A stretch of DNA of 64,000 bases from an uncultured Clostridia bacterium. GTDB taxonomy: Bacteria > Bacillota > Clostridia > Oscillospirales > Ruminococcaceae. Positions 8,242 to 17,378 of this stretch are shown piece by piece. The notes below the pieces were generated by a model that was given only the letters and a program-made list of their open reading frames with translations, searched no databases and was not told the DNA's origin. Within the stretch, counting starts at the first letter, position 1. Every line of letters begins with the position of its first letter. Location: NCBI GenBank assembly GCA_947626755.1, contig CANQTP010000004.1, positions 34,374 to 98,373 on the forward strand. The letters run 5' to 3'. The position numbers were made by a program, and so were the translations under genes.

Positions 8242-9045
8242 TTATTCGCCCTCGGAAGCTGCCGCCGCAGGTTGTTTCTTCGGAACGTGGGAAGCAGGGA
8301 GCATCATTCTCAGCTTTTCTTCAACGTAACGGGGGTTTGCGCCTGAAATTATCGCCAGCGTTCCTTCCTCAACTATCTGCATACAGAGAATTTCCTGATT
8401 GTGATTGTATTTACAAAGGTTGCCTATAGGCGTGAATATAAGGTGGGCAAGGATACAGCCGTAGAACGTTGTAACCAGCGCCGTGGACATACCTTGTCCG
8501 AGGGATGACGCCGAGTTCGGGTCGGACGGGTCAAGTGACGCAAGCATATTGATAAGTCCTATCAGCGTACCGATCATACCCATGGCAGGCGCAACTGCCG
8601 AACCTTTTACCCAGAGCGCGTAGTTGTTCTCGTGACGTTCGCATATGAAGTTTATGGAATCGTCCAGCATACTCTGTACCTTATCGGAGTCGTTTGCGTC
8701 AACGATAAGCATGAGCGCGGACTTCATAAACGGGTCGGGACAAGCGTTTGCAGCCTCTTCAAGTGCAAGAATACCTTTCATACGGGCGGTCTTGCAGTGT
8801 TCCACCATGTCGTTTATGTACTTGTCAGGATCGTATTTTGTAGGAAAAAACGCTTCTTTCAGCATTTTGGGGACTTTCGTCAGTACCGACAGCGGGTAAA
8901 TGAATACCAGCGCACCGATAGTACCGCCCAGAACGATGGCTATGGAAGCAGGATCGAAGAATCCGCTGAGTTCACCGCCTGTGGTGATACCCCAAACTAT
9001 AAGTCCTATTGCAAGCACAAAGCCTATAATACCTGAAATGTTCAT
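8242..9045 (-). CDS. motA: MotA, flagellar stator channel protein
   Basis: MotA forms the ion channel of the stator with MotB and contacts FliG. The 267-residue protein has four hydrophobic segments. TM1 and TM2 are near residues 5-50 (ISGIIGFVLAIGLIVWG, IAIVLGGTIGALVFIYP). A charged cytoplasmic loop follows, then TM3 and TM4 near 150-210 with the conserved PAMGMIGTLIGLINML. The C-terminal tail is Ala/Lys-rich. It follows flbD. Confidence 0.96.
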   Translation of the reverse strand: MNISGIIGFVLAIGLIVWGITTGGELSGFFDPASIAIVLGGTIGALVFIYPLSVLTKVPKMLKEAFFPTKYDPDKYINDMVEHCKTARMKGILALEEAANACPDPFMKSALMLIVDANDSDKVQSMLDDSINFICERHENNYALWVKGSAVAPAMGMIGTLIGLINMLASLDPSDPNSASSLGQGMSTALVTTFYGCILAHLIFTPIGNLCKYNHNQEILCMQIVEEGTLAIISGANPRYVEEKLRMMLPASHVPKKQPAAAASEGE

Positions 9046-9099
9046 AAAAACTTCCTCCGATATTAAATTTTATATGAAAAGGCGAAACGCCGTTGTTTT

Positions 9100-9297
9100 C
9101 TAATTAAGGTTATCGTCTCTGAGACATTTTCTGCGGAACTCTGCGGACTTGTTCATGATCTCTTCCACCGTTTCTTGTACAAGATAGCTGTGTCCGTTCT
9201 GCATAACTACCACCGTATCGGGAGTTTCTTCCGCTATCTCAATAAAGTTCTCATTCAGAAGTATTACTGTACCGTTTATCCTGTTAAGTATTATCAT
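9100..9297 (-). CDS. flbD: FlbD-family small flagellar protein
   Basis: This is a 65-residue protein of the FlbD family, whose members sit after flgE in Firmicutes and spirochete fla operons. It matches the family core: ILNRINGTVILLNENFIEIAEETPDTVVVMQNG, followed by VQETVEEI. The ATG at 9297 follows AAAGGAA at nine bases; an upstream TTG would place the ribosome-binding site inside the gene. The FlbD family is associated with motility in other bacteria, but its molecular role is not well defined. Confidence 0.9.
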   Translation of the reverse strand: MIILNRINGTVILLNENFIEIAEETPDTVVVMQNGHSYLVQETVEEIMNKSAEFRRKCLRDDNLN

Positions 9298-9458
9298 AAT
9301 ATCTGTTCCTTTCAAGGAAATATATCGCTGTCACGCAGCGGAAATTTCCGACGGAAAACTTCCGCTGCGCCGCGAAATGATTTGTCAGAGGGATACTTCC
9401 GCCGAGCCCGCCAAAGCCCTGCGGAGACCGCTTTTCTCAAAAAACGGGATAGGAAAAA

Positions 9459-10808
9459 TTATCTCTTGAGGTTTACAAGTTCTTCCAGCATGGAGTCGGA
9501 AGTTGTGATGATCCTCGCATTAGCCTGGAAACCTCTCTGTGTAACGATCATGTCTGAGAACTCCTGAGCAAGGTTTACGTTTGACATTTCAAGGAAGTTG
9601 GAGCGGATCTGGGTCTTTGTAACGCCCGGGTCGATACCTGCTCTCTTGATCTTTACTTCGCCCGAAGCGACTGTCTCGGAGAACTGTGTGTCGCCGTCCT
9701 CTGCAAGACCGTCGGGGTTATCGAATACGCCGATCTCAACTCTTGCAAGAGTTTTCATCTCACTGTTGTAAGTTACCGTGATAACGCCGTCTTTACCAAC
9801 GCTTACCGCTTCCGCGTCACCGAATGACAGCTTGCCTTTTAAAACGCCGGACGTTTCAAGTGTGGTCTGATTGGTGTCATCGGGGTTTGCCTTGTACGCT
9901 ACGTTTGCGCCCGCAGCATCAACTATCGCTTTTCCTGTTTTATCGCAATAGTAAAGAGCTTTACCGCTGACTTTAGGTGTTCCATTTGCAGTTGTATCAG
10001 CTATTTCTTTATTGATTTTATCTAAAGTTGCCTGAATATCAACATACTTAATTTTATCTTTCGCATCAGTAATCTTGGATAAATCCTTGCCGTCTTTAGT
10101 AGCAAGCTCCTCATCATAAACTACTATGGCTCCGTCTTTATCATCACCGATAAGCTGTTCCCAATTAATGCCGTACATATAGCCCGCATTATCGGTATAG
10201 ATATTGTACGCCTGCTGCATAAGATCGTTGAGGTTTACAACATTTCTGTAGGTAACATCGGAAGCATTTACCTTTCCGTCGTCGTTCCTGTCAAGGATCT
10301 CAACATCATTCATGGCGGCAAGGCTCTCGTCGCCGTTTTTGGTAAGTCCGTCAAGGGTGTTTCTCGAACCTACAACAAGTACGTTATTGCTTGCGGCAAG
10401 GTTTCCGAAGCTGTCAATGCCGAACGCACCCATTCTTGTATAGTTTACGCTTGAAGCCTGCTTATCCGAATTGAGGTTCAGGCTGTCAAAAGTAGCAGTC
10501 ATGAAGAATCCGTCGCCTGCAATTGCCATATCAAAAACTCTGTTTGAGTTCTGGAAGTTTGACATTGACATATCTTTGTCGATAGAACCCAGCTGAACGC
10601 CGTAACCTACCTGAGCGGGGTTGTTGCCTGCATAGGTGTTGCGTCCTGCTGTTTCACCGATAGACGTCTGATAGTAGATGTCGCGGAAAGTAACTCTTGA
10701 AGCCTTGAATCCGTATGTATTTACGTTTGCGATGTTGTTGCCGATAACGTCCATTCTTGTCTGGTGTGTTGTCAGTCCGGAAACACCGGAATAAAGTGAT
10801 CTCATCAT
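9459..10808 (-). CDS. flgE: FlgE, flagellar hook protein
   Basis: FlgE polymerises into the hook joining rod and filament. The 449-residue protein has the rod/hook N-terminal signature (LYSGVSGLTTHQTRMDVIGNNIANVNTYGFKAS) and the C-terminal signature (SNVNLAQEFSDMIVTQRGFQANARIITTSDSMLEEL). Between them is a long variable domain. Residues 173-184 (DRNDDGKVNASD) have the exact spacing of a dockerin-type calcium loop. Residues about 205-300 are Lys/Asp-rich and encoded by more AT-rich DNA than the rest. It lies between the TIGR02530-type gene and flbD. Confidence 0.95.
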   Translation of the reverse strand: MMRSLYSGVSGLTTHQTRMDVIGNNIANVNTYGFKASRVTFRDIYYQTSIGETAGRNTYAGNNPAQVGYGVQLGSIDKDMSMSNFQNSNRVFDMAIAGDGFFMTATFDSLNLNSDKQASSVNYTRMGAFGIDSFGNLAASNNVLVVGSRNTLDGLTKNGDESLAAMNDVEILDRNDDGKVNASDVTYRNVVNLNDLMQQAYNIYTDNAGYMYGINWEQLIGDDKDGAIVVYDEELATKDGKDLSKITDAKDKIKYVDIQATLDKINKEIADTTANGTPKVSGKALYYCDKTGKAIVDAAGANVAYKANPDDTNQTTLETSGVLKGKLSFGDAEAVSVGKDGVITVTYNSEMKTLARVEIGVFDNPDGLAEDGDTQFSETVASGEVKIKRAGIDPGVTKTQIRSNFLEMSNVNLAQEFSDMIVTQRGFQANARIITTSDSMLEELVNLKR

Positions 10809-10924
10809 AGTAAATCAAGCACTCCTTTTTCAGTTGTGCCGGAAATGCTCCCGTCCGTCTGTCGTTCGGGACGGGAAAAGTCTCCTTTCGGTCCGACCTG
10901 TTTTCCCAGCAAATGTTTTTTCGG

Positions 10925-11332
10925 TCACATAATGACCGTTGAGTCAATGTTCGTGAAAATGCTGCCCTTCATATCATCGGCAGAAAGCGTAGTTATGACT
11001 TTGTTGTTCTTGACGCTTACCAGAAACGCCGTAGAATCTATCATAACGAGAGCATCGTCCGAGCCTTTTTCGCCCGCAAGCTCTACCGCTCTGTTGAGCC
11101 TGTCCAGTCTGTTCCCCTCGCTCATGTCGATATTTCTTTCGGAGATCCTGTCCATGGCGTGCTTTGAAAACTGCACACCGCCTTCGGCAGCTTCAAGCTG
11201 CTTCCGCAGTTCCTCCGCGAAATCGCTGTTCTGAGGGATATTTCCCGTGCTTTTTGGGACATCGACCGTTCTGCCCGTCTGTACCGACACATTGCGGAGC
11301 TGCATATACTCGCTTATCAGCATAGTCGGCAT
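10925..11332 (-). CDS. Flagellar operon protein of the TIGR02530 type
   Basis: A 135-residue protein encoded between flgD and flgE, where Bacilli and Clostridia have a conserved small gene (TIGR02530). Its core VQFSKHAMDRISERNIDMSEGNRLDRLNRAVELAGEKGSDDALVMIDSTAFLVSVKNNKVIT matches that family. The N-terminus is variable and probably disordered. The ATG at 11332 has AAAGGA six bases upstream; one earlier TTG is less likely. The family is presumed to help hook assembly, but a precise role is not established. Confidence 0.88.
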   Translation of the reverse strand: MPTMLISEYMQLRNVSVQTGRTVDVPKSTGNIPQNSDFAEELRKQLEAAEGGVQFSKHAMDRISERNIDMSEGNRLDRLNRAVELAGEKGSDDALVMIDSTAFLVSVKNNKVITTLSADDMKGSIFTNIDSTVIM

Positions 11333-11361
11333 CAATTCCTTTCGTTGTGTTCCGTCCTACA

Positions 11362-13020
11362 TCATGCAAGACCCAAAGAAGCTTTACTGGGTTTTGAATC
11401 GGGATCGGAAAAATGTCTTATAGCTTTTTCTGCGGGAGTAAGATCCGAAAGTGAACCTGCGGGAGCGTTCTTGTTGCAGATCTCATCAATGGTGTAGTTG
11501 CCCGATGTTACAAGCCAGCCGGATCTGCCGCCGCTGAGAAGCACCTCAACGCGCTGTGTTCCGTCCTCAAAAGTAACAACTTCGCCAAGCTGTCCAACGC
11601 CGCTGTAGCCTATTTCGGTAATTCCTCTGCCGCTTACGGTCCTGCCTATTACTTCGGTGCTTATTCTTGATGTAACGGCATGGTTATTGATAAAGCGTAT
11701 ATCATACATTCTTGTTCCCAGTTCATCGGCAAGAGCCGCTTCTTCGGGATATGCCTCAACGGAGATCCTGTGAGGAACGCAGTCGCTTGTAGAAACAGAC
11801 TGTGCAGTAGTAACGCCTTTAAGGTTGCCGTTTGAAGTTCTTTCCGCAGTGTTCGGATCAAGGTCTGCGGTAACAGTTACTGTTCCGTTTCCGTATGTGG
11901 TATTGACATTTACAACGGAAGAATTATTTATCAGTACGCCGTTTTCGGGAATAGTGCTTACGCTTTCCGAAGATACCGTGCTGCTTTCGCTGCCGTCATT
12001 GGGAAGATAGTATATATCTCCGAATGCGCCCGCCGCAATATCATCGCCTGTAAGATAAGCAGTTTCGAGATAGTAGTCAGTGCTGTCAAGTTCCGCCTGA
12101 TTTGTTCCGGAAGCCTCGCTTATGCCGTCAAGTTCCTTCATGAGAACGTCAACAAGTGCCTGTGATCTTGCAAGATAAGATGTGCTTATATTACTGACCT
12201 GAGCCTGTGCGCTTTCAAGGGAATACTGATCCTTATCATCGCTTTCCTGAGAAGGTATTGACGATGCCGATACAGCAACGCTTCCCGCGTTTTCCGTGCC
12301 GTCTGCTTCGCCGTCTTTTTCAACTTCTCCGCTGCCTTCTGTACCCTCGCTGCCCTTTGCGCTTTCACTGCCTTCTGTACTCTCGCTGCCTTCTGTGCCT
12401 TCACTGCCTTCAACGCTGTCGTCCTTGTCTTCAACGATCTCAACGTATCTGAGCGGCTGGGGTTCGCCGTTTACAACAACATAGCTTTCGCCGTAAAGGA
12501 ACAGATAGCCTGTTACCTTGCCGGTAATGGAATCTTCCTCGTTGACCGTAAGGGTCTTGACAGTCTTTCCGACCATGGACTTGAGCTGCTCGAAGATCTG
12601 CGGATCAACAATATCGGTAACTTCGCTTGTCTTGTAAGCGTTGCCGTTTATCATAAGGAGCGGTTCGCCGTTTACGATGGTAACGGAATCAACGTTTCCT
12701 GTGATATAGCTCTGACCGAGGTTGATGGTAACAGCCTTTCCTACAAGAGACATTGCATAGCTCTGATTTGACTGCTGTGTCATGTTCTTGATGCCTTCAA
12801 GCATTGAGTACTGCGCCATCTGTGCAAGAACTTCGGAATCGCTCATAGGATCGTTGAAATCCTGATTCTGCATCTGTGCAACAAGGAGCTGAAGGTAGCT
12901 GTCGAAATCCATGTAGCTGCCGCTGCTTGTGTCATCGGAGTCAACATAGTTTCCCACATACTTGTTTGAATATTTGCTGTAGACGCCGGTCGCACCGTCA
13001 AGGTTCATGCTGTTGTCCAT
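11362..13020 (-). CDS. flgD: FlgD, hook-capping scaffold protein (long form)
   Basis: FlgD caps the growing hook. Residues 30-100 carry the family N-terminal signature (DFDSYLQLLVAQMQNQDFNDPMSDSEVLAQMAQYSMLEGI), followed by a FlgD-like beta domain (about 100-200). A Gly/Ser/Glu/Thr repeat tract lies near residues 205-245, then a second beta region and a C-terminal part with VEVLLSGGRSGWLVTSGNYTIDEI. At 552 residues it is much longer than typical FlgD (about 140-250). The start overlaps the end of fliK by 16 bases and has a strong GGGAGGCG site. Confidence 0.92.
   Translation of the reverse strand: MDNSMNLDGATGVYSKYSNKYVGNYVDSDDTSSGSYMDFDSYLQLLVAQMQNQDFNDPMSDSEVLAQMAQYSMLEGIKNMTQQSNQSYAMSLVGKAVTINLGQSYITGNVDSVTIVNGEPLLMINGNAYKTSEVTDIVDPQIFEQLKSMVGKTVKTLTVNEEDSITGKVTGYLFLYGESYVVVNGEPQPLRYVEIVEDKDDSVEGSEGTEGSESTEGSESAKGSEGTEGSGEVEKDGEADGTENAGSVAVSASSIPSQESDDKDQYSLESAQAQVSNISTSYLARSQALVDVLMKELDGISEASGTNQAELDSTDYYLETAYLTGDDIAAGAFGDIYYLPNDGSESSTVSSESVSTIPENGVLINNSSVVNVNTTYGNGTVTVTADLDPNTAERTSNGNLKGVTTAQSVSTSDCVPHRISVEAYPEEAALADELGTRMYDIRFINNHAVTSRISTEVIGRTVSGRGITEIGYSGVGQLGEVVTFEDGTQRVEVLLSGGRSGWLVTSGNYTIDEICNKNAPAGSLSDLTPAEKAIRHFSDPDSKPSKASLGLA
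12330..12420. repeat. In-frame short repeats inside flgD
   Basis: Degenerate in-frame repeats of about 15-18 bases encode copies of a GSE(G/S)TE-like unit near residues 205-235 of FlgD. They form a low-complexity acidic linker that joins two beta-rich parts of the protein. Confidence 0.75.
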
Positions 13021-14486
13021 AATTTCGCCTCCCTGATCTCAATATTATCGTTATCGTTTGTTACGTCTGTTTCCTGAGATGTCTCATCTCCGCGGTAGCT
13101 GCCGTTTCCCGAGAAATACTCTCCGCGGCTCTCAAAGCCGTGATCCGTAAAGTTCAGACCCATCTGCTCCGCCGCATTGCTCGGCTCTACCACCTGAATG
13201 TCGCTGACCTCAACGTCATTTCTTTCCAGACCTCCGCCCAGTTCCGCCGCACGTTCCGCAAGCATTCTGCCTACAGCTTCATGCTGCGCCGAAAGCGTTA
13301 CCGAAAGAGTTCCGTTTTCCTTGACAAGCTTTACAGCTACCTGACCGAGATTTTCGGGTCTGAGAACAATTACAAGCTGTTCCGTGCCGTTCTGCTCCGT
13401 CATTTCAAATACCCGTTCCGTCAGCGTTTCTGTCAGCCTTGAAGCAACTGCTTCCGCTTCGGGAAGTGTAAGCTCTTCCTTGGGAGCAAACTCTGTGATA
13501 CCTGTTTCAACGGGAACATAGTATGTTTCCGCTGCAATATTTTCGGGAAGTATCTCCGCCGTGTCCGCGCTGTATGTTTCCGCAGCCTTGATAACATCAT
13601 TGCCGCTTATTGTTTCAACCTGATCCGCAGCATTGTTTATCCTTACTCCCAGAAACGAAACTTTCACGGGAGCGATCCCGCTGTCAGTTTCGGGAACGTC
13701 CTCCGCAAGTGCCTTTGAGTAATCGGCATAAAGCCTTTCCATCTTCTCGGATCTTTCGGGAGCGAACTTTTCAGCCGCCTGTTTCGGATAGGTCATGATC
13801 TCTTCCGCCGCACTTACCGCAGCAGCCTTTCCGGGATCTGTGGAAATGTACTCTTCCAGTTCCTCTGCGGGAGTATTGAGCATAGCGGAAAGAATATCTG
13901 CAATGCTGAGGAGCTTTTCCTCCTCGTCCTCATCATCGTCCTTTTTCTCTGTTCCGCCGAATTTTTTCAGTATCTCGTCGATATTGCGTATTATTTCGTC
14001 GGTATCGGTAAGGGATTCTGTTTCAAGGGCGATAACATTTCCGATGTGATCCATTATTCCCCCGCCAAGCAGGAAAATATCGCTGTCCTCCTCGGAAAGT
14101 TCCGCGCCGCCGTCAAAAAGCATTGAGAAAAGATCCGTCTTGCGTTCCTGACCGTCGCTGTTTCCTCTTACGGCTCTTAAAACCGTGTCAAGGAGCATTT
14201 TCAAGCCTTTCAGAACACCGCTGTCTGTCTTGTCAAGCTGCGCCATAATGTCGTCAAAGGTTATGGGAGCAAATATCTCCGCGGGAACACCCGTATCGTC
14301 CACAGGAACATACGCAAGATCCTCTGCGAGAACTTCCTCTGTTCCCTGAGCAATGCTGTTCTGAGCAAGAACGTCCGAAAAGCTTACGCCTTCCGCAGCA
14401 TTTCCGCCCTGACCGCCTTGGAGCATCGGCATACCCGCGCCCGCCGCCATTGCAGCCGCCTGAAGGTCAAACATCACCGTATTCAT
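13005..14486 (-). CDS. fliK: FliK, hook-length control protein
   Basis: FliK measures hook length and triggers the FlhB specificity switch. The long, acidic, low-conservation N-terminal part is typical. The C-terminal domain (about residues 355-440) contains the family signature LVIVLRPENLGQVAVKLVKENGTLSVTLSAQ. At 493 residues it is within the family range. It lies between fliJ and flgD and overlaps flgD by 16 bases. A second FliK-like protein is encoded at 42-43.8 kb. Confidence 0.9.
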   Translation of the reverse strand: MNTVMFDLQAAAMAAGAGMPMLQGGQGGNAAEGVSFSDVLAQNSIAQGTEEVLAEDLAYVPVDDTGVPAEIFAPITFDDIMAQLDKTDSGVLKGLKMLLDTVLRAVRGNSDGQERKTDLFSMLFDGGAELSEEDSDIFLLGGGIMDHIGNVIALETESLTDTDEIIRNIDEILKKFGGTEKKDDDEDEEEKLLSIADILSAMLNTPAEELEEYISTDPGKAAAVSAAEEIMTYPKQAAEKFAPERSEKMERLYADYSKALAEDVPETDSGIAPVKVSFLGVRINNAADQVETISGNDVIKAAETYSADTAEILPENIAAETYYVPVETGITEFAPKEELTLPEAEAVASRLTETLTERVFEMTEQNGTEQLVIVLRPENLGQVAVKLVKENGTLSVTLSAQHEAVGRMLAERAAELGGGLERNDVEVSDIQVVEPSNAAEQMGLNFTDHGFESRGEYFSGNGSYRGDETSQETDVTNDNDNIEIREAKLWTTA

Positions 14487-14563
14487 CTGTAATTACCTCC
14501 TTTCGGATAAAATATTTATCTAAAGCAGAAACTCCGCAAGCGAAGATCCGCTTTAAACCTTAT

Positions 14564-15004
14564 TTAACTTCTGTATGTGCTGTTTGTCACATATTCCGCT
14601 ATGAACTGCTCATCAGCCTTTGCGGCTTTGAAATTGTACTCTTCAAGCTGTTTCTCCTCTAATTTTTCAAGGGAAGAAACTTCCTTTGTGGCTTCTATCA
14701 CAACATTCAGCTGATCCTGAACTTTTTCTTCCATGCGTGCGATGGACTCTTCCAGTTCCCGTATCTGCTCCGAAAGCGACTTATGATAGCCTTTGAACAT
14801 CGTCACCTGCAAAACCGTCATTCCCGCCGCGGAACGTTCCACAAATTCGCTGTTTGAAGCTCTCAGCTTGTATTCGAGAGCGTTTTTCTCGTCCATGTAC
14901 TGCTGCTGCTGTTTCCGAAGATGTGCAAGGTCGTTCTTTTCCCTGTCAAGGACTTGCTGCTTGTAGCCTTTCAGCTTATTCAGAGAGAACTCAAACTTCT
15001 TCAC
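14564..15004 (-). CDS. fliJ: FliJ, flagellar export chaperone
   Basis: FliJ is a small coiled-coil protein that works with the FliI ATPase in export. The 146 residues are highly charged and predicted almost entirely alpha-helical (KFEFSLNKLKGYKQQVLDREKNDLAHL at the start, then heptad-rich sequence). Length and position directly after fliI fit. Sequence conservation in this family is low, so context carries part of the call. Confidence 0.9.
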   Translation of the reverse strand: MKKFEFSLNKLKGYKQQVLDREKNDLAHLRKQQQQYMDEKNALEYKLRASNSEFVERSAAGMTVLQVTMFKGYHKSLSEQIRELEESIARMEEKVQDQLNVVIEATKEVSSLEKLEEKQLEEYNFKAAKADEQFIAEYVTNSTYRS

Positions 15005-15045
15005 TGCCGATACATTTCCTTTCGTGGCGCTTTAATATACAAAAG

Positions 15046-16365
15046 CTATTTTACCGCTTCCTTCATCATTTCCACGGTCTTTTCAAAGGAGAATGCCTCG
15101 TCCGTGGCTTGCTGAAGGAATGCGTTTATCTTGTCTATTTTCTTTAAAGCCTCGTCCAGAGCGGGGTTTGTGCCTTTCTTGTACGCTCCTATGGAAACAA
15201 GGTCGTAGTTTGCATAATATACCGAAAGCAGGTTGCGCATTTTGGAAGCTGCGTCCCGCTGGGGTTTGTCTGCAATTTCCGACATCAGACGGGATACCGA
15301 CTCTAATATCTCGATTGCGGGGTAATGGTTTCTTGCCGCAACTTTTCTGGAAAGGATTATATGCCCGTCAATGATACCTCTTACCGTGTCGGAAATAGGT
15401 TCGTTGGTGTCGTCGCCTTCCACCAGAACGGTGTAAATTCCCGTTATGGAGCCTTTTTCAAAGTTCCCTGCCCGTTCCAGAAGTTTTGGCATTGCGGTGT
15501 AAATGGACGGCGTATAACCTCTTGCAATAGGCGCTTCGCCGACTGCAAGACCGATCTCGCGCTGCGCCATGGCAAATCTTGTAAGCGAATCCATCATCAG
15601 CAGGACGTTCTTGCCCTGATCCTTGAAATACTCCGCAATTGCCGTTGCGGTCATGGGACATCGGTTCCTCATCATAGCAGGCTGATCGGAAGTTGCCACT
15701 ACCAGCACCGAACGCGCCATGCCTTTCGGACCCAAGTCCCTTTCAATGAACTCTAAAACTTCACGTCCGCGCTCGCCCACAAGAGCGATAACGTTTATAT
15801 CTGCTTCAACTTCACGGGCGATCATTCCCAGAAGTGTGGATTTGCCGACTCCCGAACCAGCGAAGATTCCCATACGCTGTCCTCTGCCGATGGTGAGAAG
15901 TCCGTCTATGGCTTTCACGCCGAAGGGGATTATCTCGTCGATCCTCGGTCTTGTAAGGGGATTTACAGGTTCGCCTGCAATTGAGTAACTGTCAGTAGTC
16001 CTGATAGCTTCGCCGCCGTCAATTGGTTCACCGATGGCATTTATGATACGTCCCACAAGTTCTTCGCCGACACCGACCTGAAGCTGTCTGCCTGTGTTGT
16101 CAACGATAGATCCGGGACCTATGCCCTCGGTATCGGTATAGGGCATGAGCATTACCTTGCCGTTGTTGAAGCCCACCACTTCGCCGTAAATGAAGGTATC
16201 GGAAGCTTTCCTGCCTTCGCCCTTGCGGTATATCCTGCAAACATCGCCGATATTTGCTTCCGGACCCGAAGCTTCAATGGTCATGCCTATGATCTTTTCG
16301 ATCTTGCCCTGATAACGGAACAGATCCGCCTGTCTGACGGCGTCCCTGACGGCTGCAAAATTCAT
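15046..16365 (-). CDS. fliI: FliI, flagellum-specific export ATPase
   Basis: FliI is the F1-beta-like ATPase of the export apparatus. The 439-residue protein has the Walker A motif GIFAGSGVGKSTLLGMIA, Walker B in NVLLMMDSLTRFAMAQREIGLA, and the family signature PSIYTAMPKLLERAGN. The ATG at 16365 (MNFAAVRDAVRQ) has GGAG seven bases upstream and aligns with the family N-terminus. A longer frame reading into the upstream TGA-containing repeats is rejected as a start. Confidence 0.96.
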   Translation of the reverse strand: MNFAAVRDAVRQADLFRYQGKIEKIIGMTIEASGPEANIGDVCRIYRKGEGRKASDTFIYGEVVGFNNGKVMLMPYTDTEGIGPGSIVDNTGRQLQVGVGEELVGRIINAIGEPIDGGEAIRTTDSYSIAGEPVNPLTRPRIDEIIPFGVKAIDGLLTIGRGQRMGIFAGSGVGKSTLLGMIAREVEADINVIALVGERGREVLEFIERDLGPKGMARSVLVVATSDQPAMMRNRCPMTATAIAEYFKDQGKNVLLMMDSLTRFAMAQREIGLAVGEAPIARGYTPSIYTAMPKLLERAGNFEKGSITGIYTVLVEGDDTNEPISDTVRGIIDGHIILSRKVAARNHYPAIEILESVSRLMSEIADKPQRDAASKMRNLLSVYYANYDLVSIGAYKKGTNPALDEALKKIDKINAFLQQATDEAFSFEKTVEMMKEAVK

Positions 16366-16419
16366 ATACGGACTCCATAAATAAGTATTTGCGGGATCTC
16401 CGCCCTTGCCGTTTCTCCG

Positions 16420-16511
16420 GCTCCTGTCATTTTCTCCACACCTGTCACTTCTCCGCCATGTCAATTCTTCGCCCCGTCACTTCTCCGCCCCGTCACTTCT
16501 CCGCCCCGTCA
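16420..16511. repeat. Short tandem repeats containing TGA between fliH and fliI
   Basis: On the minus strand a GGCGGAGAAGTGACGG-like unit of 15-18 bases is repeated about six times with decay. It begins at the fliH stop codon, so each copy carries a TGA and a GGAG. The copies nearest fliH are nearly identical and those nearer fliI are diverged, which suggests stepwise slippage duplication of the gene end. Confidence 0.8.
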
Positions 16512-17378
16512 TTCTTCCTCGCTGTCTCCGCCGCGGGTGTTCTTCATTATCTCTTTGAGGAATTCAAGCTGTGTGGGAACTCCCGCGTCCACAATGGACG
16601 AACCGTTGTCAAGAATTGCTGTACCTGTCTCTGCTTCATTGTCAAACTCTATTTCAATTTCGGGAATAAATGGGATTATTTTGTTTATAAGTTTTGCGTC
16701 CGTCTTAAAACGCTCGGTAATATCGTCCTCTGCAAGAGTTATCTTCACATAGTCGGAATTGCGGAAATTCTTCGCCGCTTCTGCGATAATGCCGTCCATA
16801 ATTTTCGGGGCGGTTTTCAGTTCGGTCATGGTGATCTTTTTCACCATTTCAAAGGCTGTTTCCCGCAGTTCGTCCTCATTGGAAATATAGTAGGCGTCTT
16901 TTCGGGAATTGATCTCCGCAAGGAGCTTTCCCGCCGCATCTATGTATTTTTCATACTTTTCAATGGATTCTTTTCTGCCTTCCGCAAAGCCTTCGTCATG
17001 ACCTTCTTTTTTTGCCTGTTCTTTAATGGCGGCGCATTCCTTTTCGGCTTTTTCCATAACGGCAAGAGTAGCGGCTCTTGCATCGGCAGTCATTGCGGCT
17101 GCCTGCTTTTTTGCCTGATCTATGATGGATTCCCGCTCTCTTTCAAAAGCTGCCTTGTGATTTGCCATGAACTTGTCGATCTCGGCGTTTACCGCATCGT
17201 TGAAACGCTTTTCCTCGGCGGCTTTTCTTTCCTCTTCCTGACGTTCCAGTTCCTCGGCGGAGACGAACTCGCCGTCCTCCTCGGCAGTTTCTTCGGAAGA
17301 GATATTCACCTTATTGTCGAGCCTGACAGGTTCACCCATTTCATAAATGGAGCCATAGCCCCTGACGACCTTAAGCAA
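16509..17378 (-). CDS. fliH: FliH, flagellar export ATPase regulator
   Basis: FliH binds and restrains FliI and links it to the C-ring. The 289-residue protein has a long charged, heptad-rich helix (about residues 40-150) with the typical A..A.GHDEGFAEGRKES region. A C-terminal V/A-ATPase E-subunit-like domain ends in ILDNGSSIVDAGVPTQLEFL. The start is TTG and overlaps the end of fliG by eight bases; AGGA lies upstream. Confidence 0.93.
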   Translation of the reverse strand: MLKVVRGYGSIYEMGEPVRLDNKVNISSEETAEEDGEFVSAEELERQEEERKAAEEKRFNDAVNAEIDKFMANHKAAFERERESIIDQAKKQAAAMTADARAATLAVMEKAEKECAAIKEQAKKEGHDEGFAEGRKESIEKYEKYIDAAGKLLAEINSRKDAYYISNEDELRETAFEMVKKITMTELKTAPKIMDGIIAEAAKNFRNSDYVKITLAEDDITERFKTDAKLINKIIPFIPEIEIEFDNEAETGTAILDNGSSIVDAGVPTQLEFLKEIMKNTRGGDSEEE

